Source: Clostridium sp.
Lineage (GTDB): Bacteria > Bacillota > Clostridia > Lachnospirales > Lachnospiraceae
Direction of reading: 5' to 3'
Assembly: GCA_004554205.1 (NCBI GenBank)
Contig: SFNH01000067.1
Coordinates: forward strand, 1-9,929
Length of the DNA: 9,929 bases
The notes beneath the pieces were generated by a model. That model had not been told where the DNA came from, did no database searches, and saw only the letters and a list, made by a program, of their open reading frames with translations. Both the position numbers and the translations under genes were made by a program. Positions 1-6,353 of the stretch are shown one piece after another; within the stretch, counting starts at the first letter, position 1; each line of letters starts with the position of its first letter.

Positions 1-217
1 AACCGTTACGTTTGACCAGGTTCTTGCAGTGAACAACGGAGAGTTATCCATCGGCTGCCCGACCGTAGCAGGTGCGACCGTTACCGGAACCGTTGTAAAA
101 GAGGCAAAAGCGAAAAAAGTGATCGTTTACAAGTATAAGAGAAAAACCGGCTATCATAAGAAAAATGGCCACAGACAGCTCTATACCCAGATCAAGATCG
201 ACAAGATCAACGCGTAA
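1..217 (+). CDS. rplU: 50S ribosomal protein L21, 3' part (5' end outside window)
   Basis: This is the C-terminal portion of L21, which binds 23S rRNA in the large subunit. The frame is open from base 2 and reads TVTFDQVLAVNNGELSIGCP onward. It covers the familiar L21 core, then the basic KYKRKTGYHKKNGHRQ segment that contacts rRNA, and ends in KIDKINA. An internal GTG at 29 is only a codon of the longer gene, so the true start lies upstream of the window. The next gene begins 2 nt after the TAA, as in the conserved rplU-prp-rpmA ribosomal operon of Firmicutes. Identification rests on the conserved C-terminal motif and on the neighbours. Confidence is high. Confidence 0.96.
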   Translation, partial: TVTFDQVLAVNNGELSIGCPTVAGATVTGTVVKEAKAKKVIVYKYKRKTGYHKKNGHRQLYTQIKIDKINA

Positions 218-219
218 TC

Positions 220-558
220 ATGATCAATGTAACCGTATTTGTTGATTCCGGACATCACTACAGCGGAATCGAGCTTTCAGGCCATGCCGGGTCTAAGGAA
301 AATCCGGCAGAGGGACAGGAGCTTGTGTGTGCAGCAGTGTCCGCCCTGGCGCTTAATATGGCAAACTGTGTGGAGCATTTCACAGAGGATACCTTTGAGG
401 CGGAGGAGGACGAAAAGACGGGACTGTTCCGGTTCTGTTTCACGGGTGATGTCGGTCCGGAAGCGACGCTTCTTATGAATTCCCTGATATTCGGGCTGCA
501 GGATATCGAGGAGTCATACGGGGAACCGTATATAAAAATCCGATTCAAGGAGGTGTGA
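220..558 (+). CDS. prp: Ribosomal-processing cysteine protease Prp (YsxB, DUF464)
   Basis: Prp removes the N-terminal extension of ribosomal protein L27 in Firmicutes and related bacteria, exposing the residues that reach the peptidyl-transferase centre. The 112-residue product matches the usual family length. It contains the GHAG motif with the catalytic His at residue 22 and the VCAAVS motif with the nucleophilic Cys at residue 37 and a conserved Ser at 41. It lies between rplU and rpmA, exactly where Prp genes occur. The ATG starts 2 nt after the rplU stop. I see no good Shine-Dalgarno before it, so translation is probably coupled to rplU. The adjacent L27 has a fitting cleavage motif, which supports an active pair. 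Function is assigned from family knowledge and from the visible catalytic residues. Confidence 0.93.
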   Translation: MINVTVFVDSGHHYSGIELSGHAGSKENPAEGQELVCAAVSALALNMANCVEHFTEDTFEAEEDEKTGLFRFCFTGDVGPEATLLMNSLIFGLQDIEESYGEPYIKIRFKEV

Positions 559-561
559 GAG

Positions 562-852
562 ATGTTTCAGATGAACCTTCAGTTGTTCGCTCATAAAAAG
601 GGTGTTGGCTCTACCAAGAACGGCAGAGATTCCGAGTCCAAGAGACTGGGCGCAAAGAGAGCAGACGGTCAGTTCGTTTTAGCCGGCAACATTCTTTACA
701 GGCAGCGCGGTACTAAGATCCATCCGGGCTTAAACGTAGGCCGCGGCGGTGACGATACCCTGTTTGCCACTGTAGACGGTGTTGTGAGGTTTGAGAGAAA
801 AGGCAGAGACAAGAAGCAGGTTTCTGTATATCCGAGAACGATCAACGAATAA
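562..852 (+). CDS. rpmA: 50S ribosomal protein L27 with cleavable N-terminal extension
   Basis: L27 is a large-subunit protein whose N-terminus reaches the peptidyl-transferase centre. The 96-residue product begins MFQMNLQLF-AHKKGVGSTKNGRD. The first nine residues form the extension that Prp cleaves after Phe9 in Firmicutes, leaving mature AHKKG. The rest is the conserved L27 core, including DSESKRLGAKRADGQ and RGTKIHPGLNVGRGGDDTL. A strong AAGGAGG Shine-Dalgarno (547-553) sits inside the end of prp, and the ATG follows the prp stop by 3 nt. A hairpin terminator follows directly. Everything seen matches the family, so confidence is very high. Confidence 0.97.
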   Translation: MFQMNLQLFAHKKGVGSTKNGRDSESKRLGAKRADGQFVLAGNILYRQRGTKIHPGLNVGRGGDDTLFATVDGVVRFERKGRDKKQVSVYPRTINE

Positions 853-863
853 TAAGACTGACG

Positions 864-898
864 GGCTTCATACTGATAACGAGTATGAAGCCTTTTTT
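864..898 (+). terminator. Intrinsic terminator after rpmA
   Basis: A perfect 11-bp stem GGCTTCATACT / AGTATGAAGCC (864-874 with 882-892) closes a 7-nt loop and is followed at once by six T residues (893-898). It lies 11 nt after the rpmA stop and ends 29 nt before the obgE start. It therefore separates the ribosomal protein unit from the obgE unit, or lets only part of the transcription through. Confidence 0.9.
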
Positions 899-927
899 CA
901 CTCACCAGAAAGGACGAGGGTGAAGCT

Positions 928-2214
928 ATGTTTGCAGACCATGCAAAGATCTTTATCAAATCGGGAAAGGGCGGGGACGGCCATGTCAGTTTCCGCAGAG
1001 AGCTCTATGTGCCGGCCGGAGGACCTGACGGCGGGGACGGCGGCAAGGGCGGAGATATCATTTTTGAGGTGGATCCGGGGCTTAATACCCTCACGGATTT
1101 CCGCCATGTGCGGAAGTATGTCGCACGGGATGGCGAGCCCGGGGGGAAGAAGCGCTGCCACGGCGCCAACGCGCAGGATCTCGTTATCAAAGTTCCGGAG
1201 GGGACGGTCATCAAGGATTTTGAGACGGGAAAGGTGATCGCCGATATGTCCGGCGGACATAAGCGCGAGGTGATCCTTCGTGGCGGAAAAGGCGGACTCG
1301 GCAATATGAACTTCGCCACTCCGACCATGCAGGCGCCGAAGTATGCGAAGCCCGGACAGCCGGGGCATGAGCTGTGGGTCCAGCTTGAGCTCAAGGTGAT
1401 CGCGGACGTCGGGCTTGTCGGATTCCCGAATGTGGGGAAATCGACCCTGCTCTCCCGCGTCTCAAACGCGCGGCCGAAGATTGCAAATTATCATTTTACC
1501 ACCTTAAATCCGCACCTTGGCGTGGTGGACTTAGACGGCGGAAAGGGCTTTGTGATGGCGGATATTCCGGGGCTGATCGAGGGCGCTTCCCAGGGCGTCG
1601 GACTGGGGCACGATTTTCTGCGCCACATTGAGCGCTGCCGTGTTCTGGTGCATGTGGTCGATGCCGCAGGCACGGAAGGGCGCGACCCGGTATCGGATAT
1701 CCGCGCCATCAACGCGGAGCTTTGTGCGTATAACCCGGAGCTTTTAAATCGCCCTATGGTCATTGCTGCAAACAAGATCGACGCCATCTACTCCGGGGAT
1801 GCAGACCCGATAGAGATTTTGCGGAGAGAGTTTGAGCCGGAGAAGATCCCTGTATTTCCGGTCTCGGCAGTCAGCGGAAAGGGCGTGAAGGAGCTTTTAT
1901 ACGCTGTGTATGAGCTGTTAAGTACAGTAAACCCGGAGCCCGTGATCTTTGAGAAAGAATTTGAGATCGAGTATGCCGCTGACCGGAACCTGCCGTACAC
2001 GGTAGAACAGAATGAGGACGGAGAGTTTGTGGTGGAGGGGCCGCGCATTGAGAAGATGCTCGGCTACACCAATCTGGAGTCGGAAAAGGGATTCCGCTTC
2101 TTCCAGGACTTCTTAAAGGCAAATGGAATCCTTGACGAGCTTAAGGCGGCAGGCATCAATGAGGGCGATACGGTCCGCATGTACGGACTCGCTTTTGAGT
2201 ACTATGAGGAGTGA
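928..2214 (+). CDS. obgE: GTPase ObgE/CgtA, ribosome assembly
   Basis: Obg is an essential GTPase that binds the 50S subunit and takes part in late ribosome assembly and the stringent response. All three expected domains are present. The glycine-rich Obg fold covers roughly residues 1-158, with many GG motifs such as GGPDGGDGGKGGD. The G domain has G1 GFPNVGKS at 165-172, G2 threonines at 191-192, G3 DIPG at 212-215, G4 NKID at 282-285 and G5 SAVSGKG from 313. The C-terminal OCT domain covers about 350-428. Length (428 aa) is normal for Firmicutes. The ATG at 928 is preceded by a GAGGG ribosome-binding site and begins the conserved MFADHAKIFIKSGKGGDG sequence. It follows the rpmA terminator, and yhbY follows within 5 nt, so the two are probably co-transcribed. 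No separate promoter is evident in the 29-nt gap. Confidence 0.98.
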   Translation: MFADHAKIFIKSGKGGDGHVSFRRELYVPAGGPDGGDGGKGGDIIFEVDPGLNTLTDFRHVRKYVARDGEPGGKKRCHGANAQDLVIKVPEGTVIKDFETGKVIADMSGGHKREVILRGGKGGLGNMNFATPTMQAPKYAKPGQPGHELWVQLELKVIADVGLVGFPNVGKSTLLSRVSNARPKIANYHFTTLNPHLGVVDLDGGKGFVMADIPGLIEGASQGVGLGHDFLRHIERCRVLVHVVDAAGTEGRDPVSDIRAINAELCAYNPELLNRPMVIAANKIDAIYSGDADPIEILRREFEPEKIPVFPVSAVSGKGVKELLYAVYELLSTVNPEPVIFEKEFEIEYAADRNLPYTVEQNEDGEFVVEGPRIEKMLGYTNLESEKGFRFFQDFLKANGILDELKAAGINEGDTVRMYGLAFEYYEE

Positions 2215-2219
2215 ATATT

Positions 2220-2504
2220 ATGACCAGTAAAGAGAGAGCCTATCTTAAGGGGCTTGCTATGACGACAGAGCCGATCTTTCAGGTCGGCAAGGCGGGTGTG
2301 ACGCCGGAGCTTGTCACGGCGGTTTCAGAGGCATTGGAGGCGCGGGAGCTGATCAAGCTCACGGTGCTTAAAAACTGCCTTGAGGACATCCGCTCAAGCG
2401 CTGAAATGCTGGCGGAGCGGACACATTCCGAGGTGGTTCAGGTGATCGGAAAGAAGATCGTGCTGTACAGACCTGCAAAAAACAAAGATAAAAAGTTAAA
2501 GTAA
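2220..2504 (+). CDS. yhbY: CRS1-YhbY domain RNA-binding protein (YhbY/YqeI)
   Basis: This small RNA-binding protein of the CRS1-YhbY (CRM) family associates with pre-50S particles. The 94-residue product starts MTSKERAYLKGLAM and carries the family signature PIFQVGKAGVTPELV, then EALEARELIKLTVLKNC, then GKKIVLYRPAK. I chose the ATG at 2220 because GAGGAG at 2206-2211 gives an 8-nt spacing and the protein then begins like its relatives. An upstream GTG at 2211 overlaps the obgE stop and has no ribosome-binding site at a useful distance. The basic C-terminus (KNKDKKLK) fits RNA binding. It lies next to obgE and upstream of nadD, a common Firmicutes order. The precise cellular role is known only in outline. 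Confidence 0.93.
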   Translation: MTSKERAYLKGLAMTTEPIFQVGKAGVTPELVTAVSEALEARELIKLTVLKNCLEDIRSSAEMLAERTHSEVVQVIGKKIVLYRPAKNKDKKLK

Positions 2505-2542
2505 CGTAACTGTGAAGGTACTGAACAGTTACACAGTAACTT
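2493..2542. repeat. Nested inverted repeat between yhbY and nadD
   Basis: An inner 8-bp dyad GTAACTGT / ACAGTTAC (2506-2513 with 2525-2532, 11-nt loop) is flanked by an outer 6-bp dyad AAGTTA / TAACTT (2493-2498 with 2537-2542). The outer left arm lies in the last codons of yhbY, and the right arm ends directly before the AAAGGGG ribosome-binding site of nadD (2543-2549). The dyad is not followed by a proper T run, so it looks more like a translational or RNA-processing structure, or a small dispersed repeat, than a terminator. Confidence 0.6.
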
Positions 2543-2557
2543 AAAGGGGCGTTTTTC

Positions 2558-3214
2558 GTGGCAAATATCGGTATAATGGGAGGAACCTTTGACCCGATCC
2601 ATAACGGGCATCTGCTTTTGGGAAAGCAGGCATATCAGGAATACGACCTTTCTGAGGTCTGGTTTATGCCTTCTCACAATCCGCCGCACAAGACAGACCA
2701 TCCCGTGACGGATGCGGCGGATCGCTGCGCGATGGTGAAGCTTGCCATCGCACAGTACCCGTACTTTCGATTCTCGGATTTCGAGATTGTCCGCGAGGGA
2801 AAGACATATACTGCGCAGACCTTGAGCCTGCTTGCACAGGATTACCCGGAACACCGGTTTTATTTTATTGTCGGGGCGGATTCCCTCTATGAGTTGGAAA
2901 CCTGGCATCACCCCGACGAGGTTCTGTCCCGGACAACCCTTCTTGTCGCCGGGCGTGAATACAGGCAGGCGCCCCGCACTATGGAGGAGCAGATTGCCTA
3001 TCTCTCCGAAAAATACCGGGCGGATATCCGGCGGCTGCACTGCGAGGAGGTGGATATTTCCTCCCAGGAGCTAAGAGATATGGAGTCCAGAGGCAGATCA
3101 ATCTTTAAATATGTTCCGAAGTGTGTGGAAGAGTACATTATAACCCACGGACTGTATACGGACAGTCCATGGAGGAAAGAGAAACAGGAGTATCACAATG
3201 ATCGCGATAAATGA
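2558..3214 (+). CDS. nadD: Nicotinate-nucleotide adenylyltransferase NadD
   Basis: NadD joins ATP and nicotinate mononucleotide to give deamido-NAD, the shared step of de novo and salvage NAD synthesis. The 218-residue product opens with IMGGTFDPIHNGH, the nucleotidyltransferase signature with HxGH at residues 15-18. It continues with the substrate-binding FMPSHNPPHK. The C-terminal signature at 168-173 reads SSQELR where most relatives have an SSTxIR-like form, a mild variant. The start is GTG, supported by AAAGGGG 8 nt upstream and by the conserved start ANIGIMGGTFDP. The last residues form a short hydrophilic tail that runs 17 nt into yqeK. Linked nadD-yqeK-rsfS is the standard Firmicutes arrangement. 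Confidence 0.96.
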   Translation: MANIGIMGGTFDPIHNGHLLLGKQAYQEYDLSEVWFMPSHNPPHKTDHPVTDAADRCAMVKLAIAQYPYFRFSDFEIVREGKTYTAQTLSLLAQDYPEHRFYFIVGADSLYELETWHHPDEVLSRTTLLVAGREYRQAPRTMEEQIAYLSEKYRADIRRLHCEEVDISSQELRDMESRGRSIFKYVPKCVEEYIITHGLYTDSPWRKEKQEYHNDRDK

Positions 3215-3803
3215 ACAGATTATGACATTCCGCAGGCAGTTAAGATCCCGCTTAGACCCTATGCGCTATGAACATTCCGTCAGCGTGTCGTACACCTGTG
3301 TAGCGTTAGCCATGCGCTACGGCTGTGATCTTAATAAGGCGGAGATCGCCGGTCTTTTACATGACTGCGCCAAACATTTTACAGACAATGAGCTGATCGC
3401 GCGATGCGAAAAGCATGGTATCGAGCTGACGAAAGAGGAGCTTAAGGCTCCGGCAGTCATCCACGCAAAGTACGGCGCTTATCTCGCCGAGAAGAAGTAT
3501 GGGATCGAGGATGGGGAGATTCTCTCGGCAATCCGCTGCCATACAACGGGAAAGCCGGGGATGACGATGCTTGAGAAGATTGTGTATATTGCCGATTACA
3601 TCGAGCCGCGACGCGATAAGGCCGAAAATCTGTCCCGGATGCGCTATCTCGCATTCCAGGACATGGATCGTACTATATACGAAATCTTAGCGGGGACACT
3701 GGAGTATCTGAAGAAGAAGGGCGTTCCCGTCGACCCCATGACACAGGAGGCATTTGCCTGGTTTGAAAAACTGATACAAGGTCAGACAGTGAAAGGAGAA
3801 TAG
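3198..3803 (+). CDS. yqeK: HD-domain Ap4A hydrolase YqeK
   Basis: YqeK proteins are metal-dependent HD-domain enzymes that split diadenosine tetraphosphate (Ap4A) symmetrically into two ADP. The 201-residue product shows YEHSVSVS with His26, the LLHD motif with His55-Asp56, His89 in VIHAKYGA, His115 in IRCHTTG and Asp133 in IADYIEP. Together these are the expected metal ligands. The ATG at 3198 lies inside the end of nadD (17-nt overlap), with AGGAG at 3186-3190 seven nt upstream, so translation of the two is probably coupled. It lies between nadD and rsfS as in Bacillus and many clostridia. The family assignment is firm. Substrate preference is inferred from characterised YqeK proteins. Confidence 0.95.
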   Translation: MIAINEQIMTFRRQLRSRLDPMRYEHSVSVSYTCVALAMRYGCDLNKAEIAGLLHDCAKHFTDNELIARCEKHGIELTKEELKAPAVIHAKYGAYLAEKKYGIEDGEILSAIRCHTTGKPGMTMLEKIVYIADYIEPRRDKAENLSRMRYLAFQDMDRTIYEILAGTLEYLKKKGVPVDPMTQEAFAWFEKLIQGQTVKGE

Positions 3804-3806
3804 CTT

Positions 3807-4160
3807 ATGGAGCGGGCAAACGAGATGGCAAAGCTTGCGATCAAGGCGTTGGAGGACAAGAAGGGTGAGGATATCCATGTCATTGATATCCGCGAGGTAT
3901 CGGTGCTTGCCGACTATTTCCTGATCGCAAGCGGCTCAAACGTAAAGCAGGTTCAGGCGATGGCTGACAGCGTGGAGGAGATTCTCGGCAGAGCAGGCGT
4001 CCCACTCAGGCAGATCGAGGGTTATCAGAACGCCAACTGGATCCTCATGGACTACGGCGATATCATCGTACATGTGTTCTGCAGGGAGGACCGCCTGTTC
4101 TACGACCTGGAGCGCATCTGGCGGGACGGAAAGATCATGGACGCGAAAGAGTTTTCGTAA
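3807..4160 (+). CDS. rsfS: Ribosome silencing factor RsfS (Iojap/DUF143)
   Basis: RsfS binds L14 on the 50S subunit and blocks joining with 30S, saving energy when nutrients are scarce. The 117-residue product contains the family core: DIREVSVLADYFLIASGSNVKQVQA (about residues 27-51), then GYQNANWILMDYGDIIVHVF. It ends with YDLERIWRD. The ATG comes 3 nt after the yqeK stop, with AAAGGAG 8 nt upstream inside yqeK. It closes the ribosome-themed cluster and is followed by a hairpin that begins at its own stop codon. Length and sequence are normal for the family. Confidence 0.96.
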   Translation: MERANEMAKLAIKALEDKKGEDIHVIDIREVSVLADYFLIASGSNVKQVQAMADSVEEILGRAGVPLRQIEGYQNANWILMDYGDIIVHVFCREDRLFYDLERIWRDGKIMDAKEFS

Positions 4161-4199
4161 CAGTTCAGCCATACGGCTGAACTGTTACTGATTTTGTTT
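4158..4199 (+). terminator. Hairpin at the rsfS stop, probable terminator
   Basis: A perfect 13-bp stem runs from 4158-4170 (which contains the rsfS stop codon) to 4175-4187, with a 4-nt ATAC loop. Its core is CAGTTCAGCC / GGCTGAACTG. The following bases, CTGATTTTGTTTC, hold a broken T tract (4192-4195 and 4197-4199). This is an acceptable but imperfect intrinsic terminator for the upstream cluster. Confidence 0.6.
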
Positions 4200-4228
4200 C
4201 ATAGGAAAGTTCGTCCTATGAAACAAAA
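4192..4228. repeat. 15-bp perfect inverted repeat in the rsfS-glmS gap
   Basis: TTTTGTTTCATAGGA (4192-4206) and its exact reverse complement (4214-4228) flank a 7-nt loop. Its T-rich and A-rich flanks allow it to work as a terminator from either direction: read on the minus strand, the stem ends in TTTTGTTTC. It therefore could stop glmS transcription as well as back up the rsfS terminator. It may also be one copy of a dispersed palindromic repeat, which needs a genome search. Confidence 0.7.
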
Positions 4229-4241
4229 CGCTCCGCTTAGG

Positions 4242-4317
4242 ATGCGCACTCCGCGCATAAGAAATAGGATGCTGACGCAGCCGCGCTCCGGCGCGAGAGT
4301 TCCGCTTGCGGAACTCT
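4242..4317. repeat. Cluster of GC-rich inverted repeats downstream of glmS
   Basis: Three small dyads follow one another: ATGCGC / GCGCAT (4242-4247 with 4253-4258), CGCGC / GCGCG (4282-4286 with 4291-4295), and a 10-bp stem AGAGTTCCGC / GCGGAACTCT (4296-4305 with 4308-4317, 2-nt loop). The last one ends 1 nt beyond the glmS stop codon. Read in the glmS direction, this is a strong hairpin but has no T run directly after it. It might slow polymerase or protect the 3' end, with termination at the palindrome further on. Confidence 0.6.
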
Positions 4318-4318
4318 A

Positions 4319-6145
4319 TTATTCTACTGTTACCGATTTTGCAAGGTTGCGCGGCTGATCCACGTCCAGATTCTTGCCGAGGGAAGCGTAGTAAGCGATA
4401 AACTGCAGTGCGACCGCGATCGGGAATACGGTAAAGCGGTCGTCCACATCGGGTATCCGAATTTTAATATCCGCAAGTTTTTCATCGACAACGGAGCTTT
4501 CTTTCGTCAGCAGGATCACAAACGCGCCTCTCGCCTTCACCTCCCGGATATTGGAGATCATCTTGGAGAATACATGCTGTTGGGTGGCGATGGCGATGAC
4601 CGGCACCTGGTCAGAGATCAGCGCGATCGTTCCGTGCTTTAATTCTCCCGCGGCGTATGCCTCCGAGTGAATATAGGAAATCTCCTTAAGCTTTAAGGCT
4701 CCCTCTAAAGAGAAGGCGTAATCCAGCCCGCGTCCGATGAAGAATGCGTCGGGGCTCTGGATAATATGGGTGACTGTGTCCCTGATCGTTTCCTTCAAAG
4801 CTAACATCGCTTCCATGGCAGGGATCGCATCCAGAAGATCTGTCATAAAATCCGCCGCGTCCTTATCTGTGAATTTTCCGCGCACAAACGCCATTTTACA
4901 ACCGATCATGTAAAGCGCGGCAAGCTGAACGGAGTAGGCCTTGGTGCTTGCCACGGCAATCTCCGGGCCGGCATGGGTGTAGAGGACATAGTCGCTTTCC
5001 CGCGCAATGGTGGAACCCTTCACATTGACGATCGAGAGGGTGGGGGAGCCGTACTCGCGGGCAAGGCGCAGGGCCGCCAGCGTGTCGATCGTCTCTCCTG
5101 ACTGGGAGATGATGATGACCAGTGTATTTTCATCGATCAGAGGCTGCTCATAGCGGAACTCGGACGCGATCGTCACCGTCACCGGGATCCTTAAGATCGG
5201 CTCGAATAATGCCCGCGCGACCATACCGGCGTGCATCGCCGTGCCGCATGCCACAATCTGAATCCGGCTGCATGTCTTAAGGATGTCATCGGGTATCCCG
5301 TCGTCGGTGAAATCGGGCAGGCCCTTGTTCAGACGCGGGAGGATCGTGTTTTTCATTGCCTGCGGCTGCTCGTGGATCTCCTTGAGCATGAAATGAGGAT
5401 AGCCGTTTTTCATGGCCGCGTCCATATTCCAGTTGACGGTCATGATCTCCGGGTATTCCTTGCTGAAGGAATCGTCCATCCGGTAGACATGGAGCTTATA
5501 GGGAGTGAGCTTTACAATGCGCTCCTCCGGCACGACAAAATACTGGTTGGTGTAGGGAATGAGCGCCGTTAAGTCAGACGCGATCAGCGCGCCCGCGTGG
5601 GTGTAGGACGCCACGAGCGGACTCACACGGCGGATAGCGTACACAGACCCCGGCTGGTCGTCAAACATGATGCAGAAGCTGTAGGAGCCCTCTAAAAGCT
5701 CATTCAGCCTGCGGATCGCCATTAAGGGATCGCCATCGTAGAGGCTGTCAAGGACCCATGCGGCGACCTCACTGTCTGTCTGGGATTTAAGCCTGCCGCT
5801 TAAATGAAACTGCTCCGTGAGGGCATGGTAGTTTTCGATAATGCCATTGTGGATCAGCGTTACGCTTCCCGCACGGTGGGGATGGGCGTTTGAATCGCTT
5901 ACGCCGCCGTGGGTCGCCCAGCGCGTGTGGCCGATCCCGCAGTGGGAGACGCCATTTATCTGCGCATCGCAGACCTCCTTTAAATTTTTCACTTTTCCCG
6001 CCTTCTTGACAAGGCAGATACTGGAATCCTCCATGCAGAGCGCAAGCCCTGCGCTGTCGTAGCCGCGGTACTCAAGCCCCGCCAGTCCCTCTAACAGAAC
6101 CTTGCAGGCGTCAAGAGGCCCTGAATATCCAATAATCCCACACAT
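4319..6145 (-). CDS. glmS: Glutamine-fructose-6-phosphate aminotransferase (isomerizing)
   Basis: GlmS converts fructose-6-phosphate and glutamine into glucosamine-6-phosphate, the entry step to UDP-GlcNAc and peptidoglycan. The 608-residue product matches the full bacterial length. It begins MCGIIGYSG, so Cys2 becomes the N-terminal nucleophile of the class II glutaminase domain (about residues 2-220, with HTRWATHGG and TDSEVAAWVL). The two SIS sugar domains follow. The first has SQSGET at 347-352, and the second has the GRGLDYAFSLEGALKLKE and GELKHG motifs. The C-terminus, DQPRNLAKSVTVE with Lys603, is the sugar-site tail. AAAGGAG lies just upstream of the ATG on the minus strand. The gene is convergent with rsfS and divergent from the envelope genes. 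No glmS ribozyme core and no convincing minus-strand promoter were seen upstream. Confidence 0.98.
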   Translation of the reverse strand: MCGIIGYSGPLDACKVLLEGLAGLEYRGYDSAGLALCMEDSSICLVKKAGKVKNLKEVCDAQINGVSHCGIGHTRWATHGGVSDSNAHPHRAGSVTLIHNGIIENYHALTEQFHLSGRLKSQTDSEVAAWVLDSLYDGDPLMAIRRLNELLEGSYSFCIMFDDQPGSVYAIRRVSPLVASYTHAGALIASDLTALIPYTNQYFVVPEERIVKLTPYKLHVYRMDDSFSKEYPEIMTVNWNMDAAMKNGYPHFMLKEIHEQPQAMKNTILPRLNKGLPDFTDDGIPDDILKTCSRIQIVACGTAMHAGMVARALFEPILRIPVTVTIASEFRYEQPLIDENTLVIIISQSGETIDTLAALRLAREYGSPTLSIVNVKGSTIARESDYVLYTHAGPEIAVASTKAYSVQLAALYMIGCKMAFVRGKFTDKDAADFMTDLLDAIPAMEAMLALKETIRDTVTHIIQSPDAFFIGRGLDYAFSLEGALKLKEISYIHSEAYAAGELKHGTIALISDQVPVIAIATQQHVFSKMISNIREVKARGAFVILLTKESSVVDEKLADIKIRIPDVDDRFTVFPIAVALQFIAYYASLGKNLDVDQPRNLAKSVTVE

Positions 6146-6225
6146 GTATAAACTCTCCTTTTAATTATGTAAATATTGATTAAGTAAATCTTATGTGTTT
6201 TCTACTGTTATTTCCGCTGTTTCTG

Positions 6226-6234
6226 TGATACAAT
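6226..6234 (+). promoter_or_regulatory. Extended -10 promoter candidate for the NlpC/P60-LCP unit
   Basis: TGATACAAT (6226-6234) is a TGn extended -10 element with a TACAAT hexamer. The -35 region about 17-18 nt upstream is poor (CTGTTA near 6205), as is often tolerated with extended -10 promoters. Transcription would start near 6241 and leave a leader of roughly 110 nt before the ATG at 6354. Confidence 0.4.
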
Positions 6235-6254
6235 GAGTGCATGCAAGCCGGGGA

Positions 6255-6331
6255 GGTAAACTCATACGGTCAGTGCGGTAAATGCGCAGACCCGCCAAAC
6301 ATTTACCTTTATATCATAATATATTAGGCGG
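6255..6331 (+). other. Structured 5' leader with possible pseudoknot
   Basis: GGTAAATG (6277-6284) pairs perfectly with CATTTACC (6300-6307) around a 15-nt loop. The loop contains CCGCC (6292-6296), which is complementary to GGCGG at 6327-6331, so an H-type pseudoknot is possible. A second GGTAAA at 6255-6260 could compete for the same TTTACC arm. The structure ends about 20 nt before the chosen start codon and 9 nt before the weak AAGG ribosome-binding site. I do not recognise it as a named riboswitch class. No ligand is proposed. Confidence 0.4.
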
Positions 6332-6353
6332 ATTTATTCAAGGTACTCTTACA

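Noticed and set aside
2211..2219. GTG at 2211 as the start of yhbY
   Set aside because: It overlaps the obgE stop, and the only Shine-Dalgarno (2206-2211) is too close to it. ATG 2220 has correct spacing and a family-like N-terminus.
2438..3040. 200-codon open frame on the minus strand opposite yhbY and nadD
   Set aside because: It is antisense to two confidently identified genes, and its translation shows no recognisable domain. Long shadow frames are common opposite GC-rich genes.
6241..6327. Short 28-codon frame (ATG 6241 to TAG) in the leader of the NlpC/P60 gene as a small peptide or upstream ORF
   Set aside because: The putative start lies at the expected transcription start, there is no ribosome-binding site before it, and the peptide matches no family I know.
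6282..6353. Upstream in-frame ATG at 6282 as the start of the NlpC/P60 gene
   Set aside because: It lies in the stem of a leader hairpin, has no good ribosome-binding site, and would put 24 unlikely residues before the Lys-rich segment and membrane anchor.
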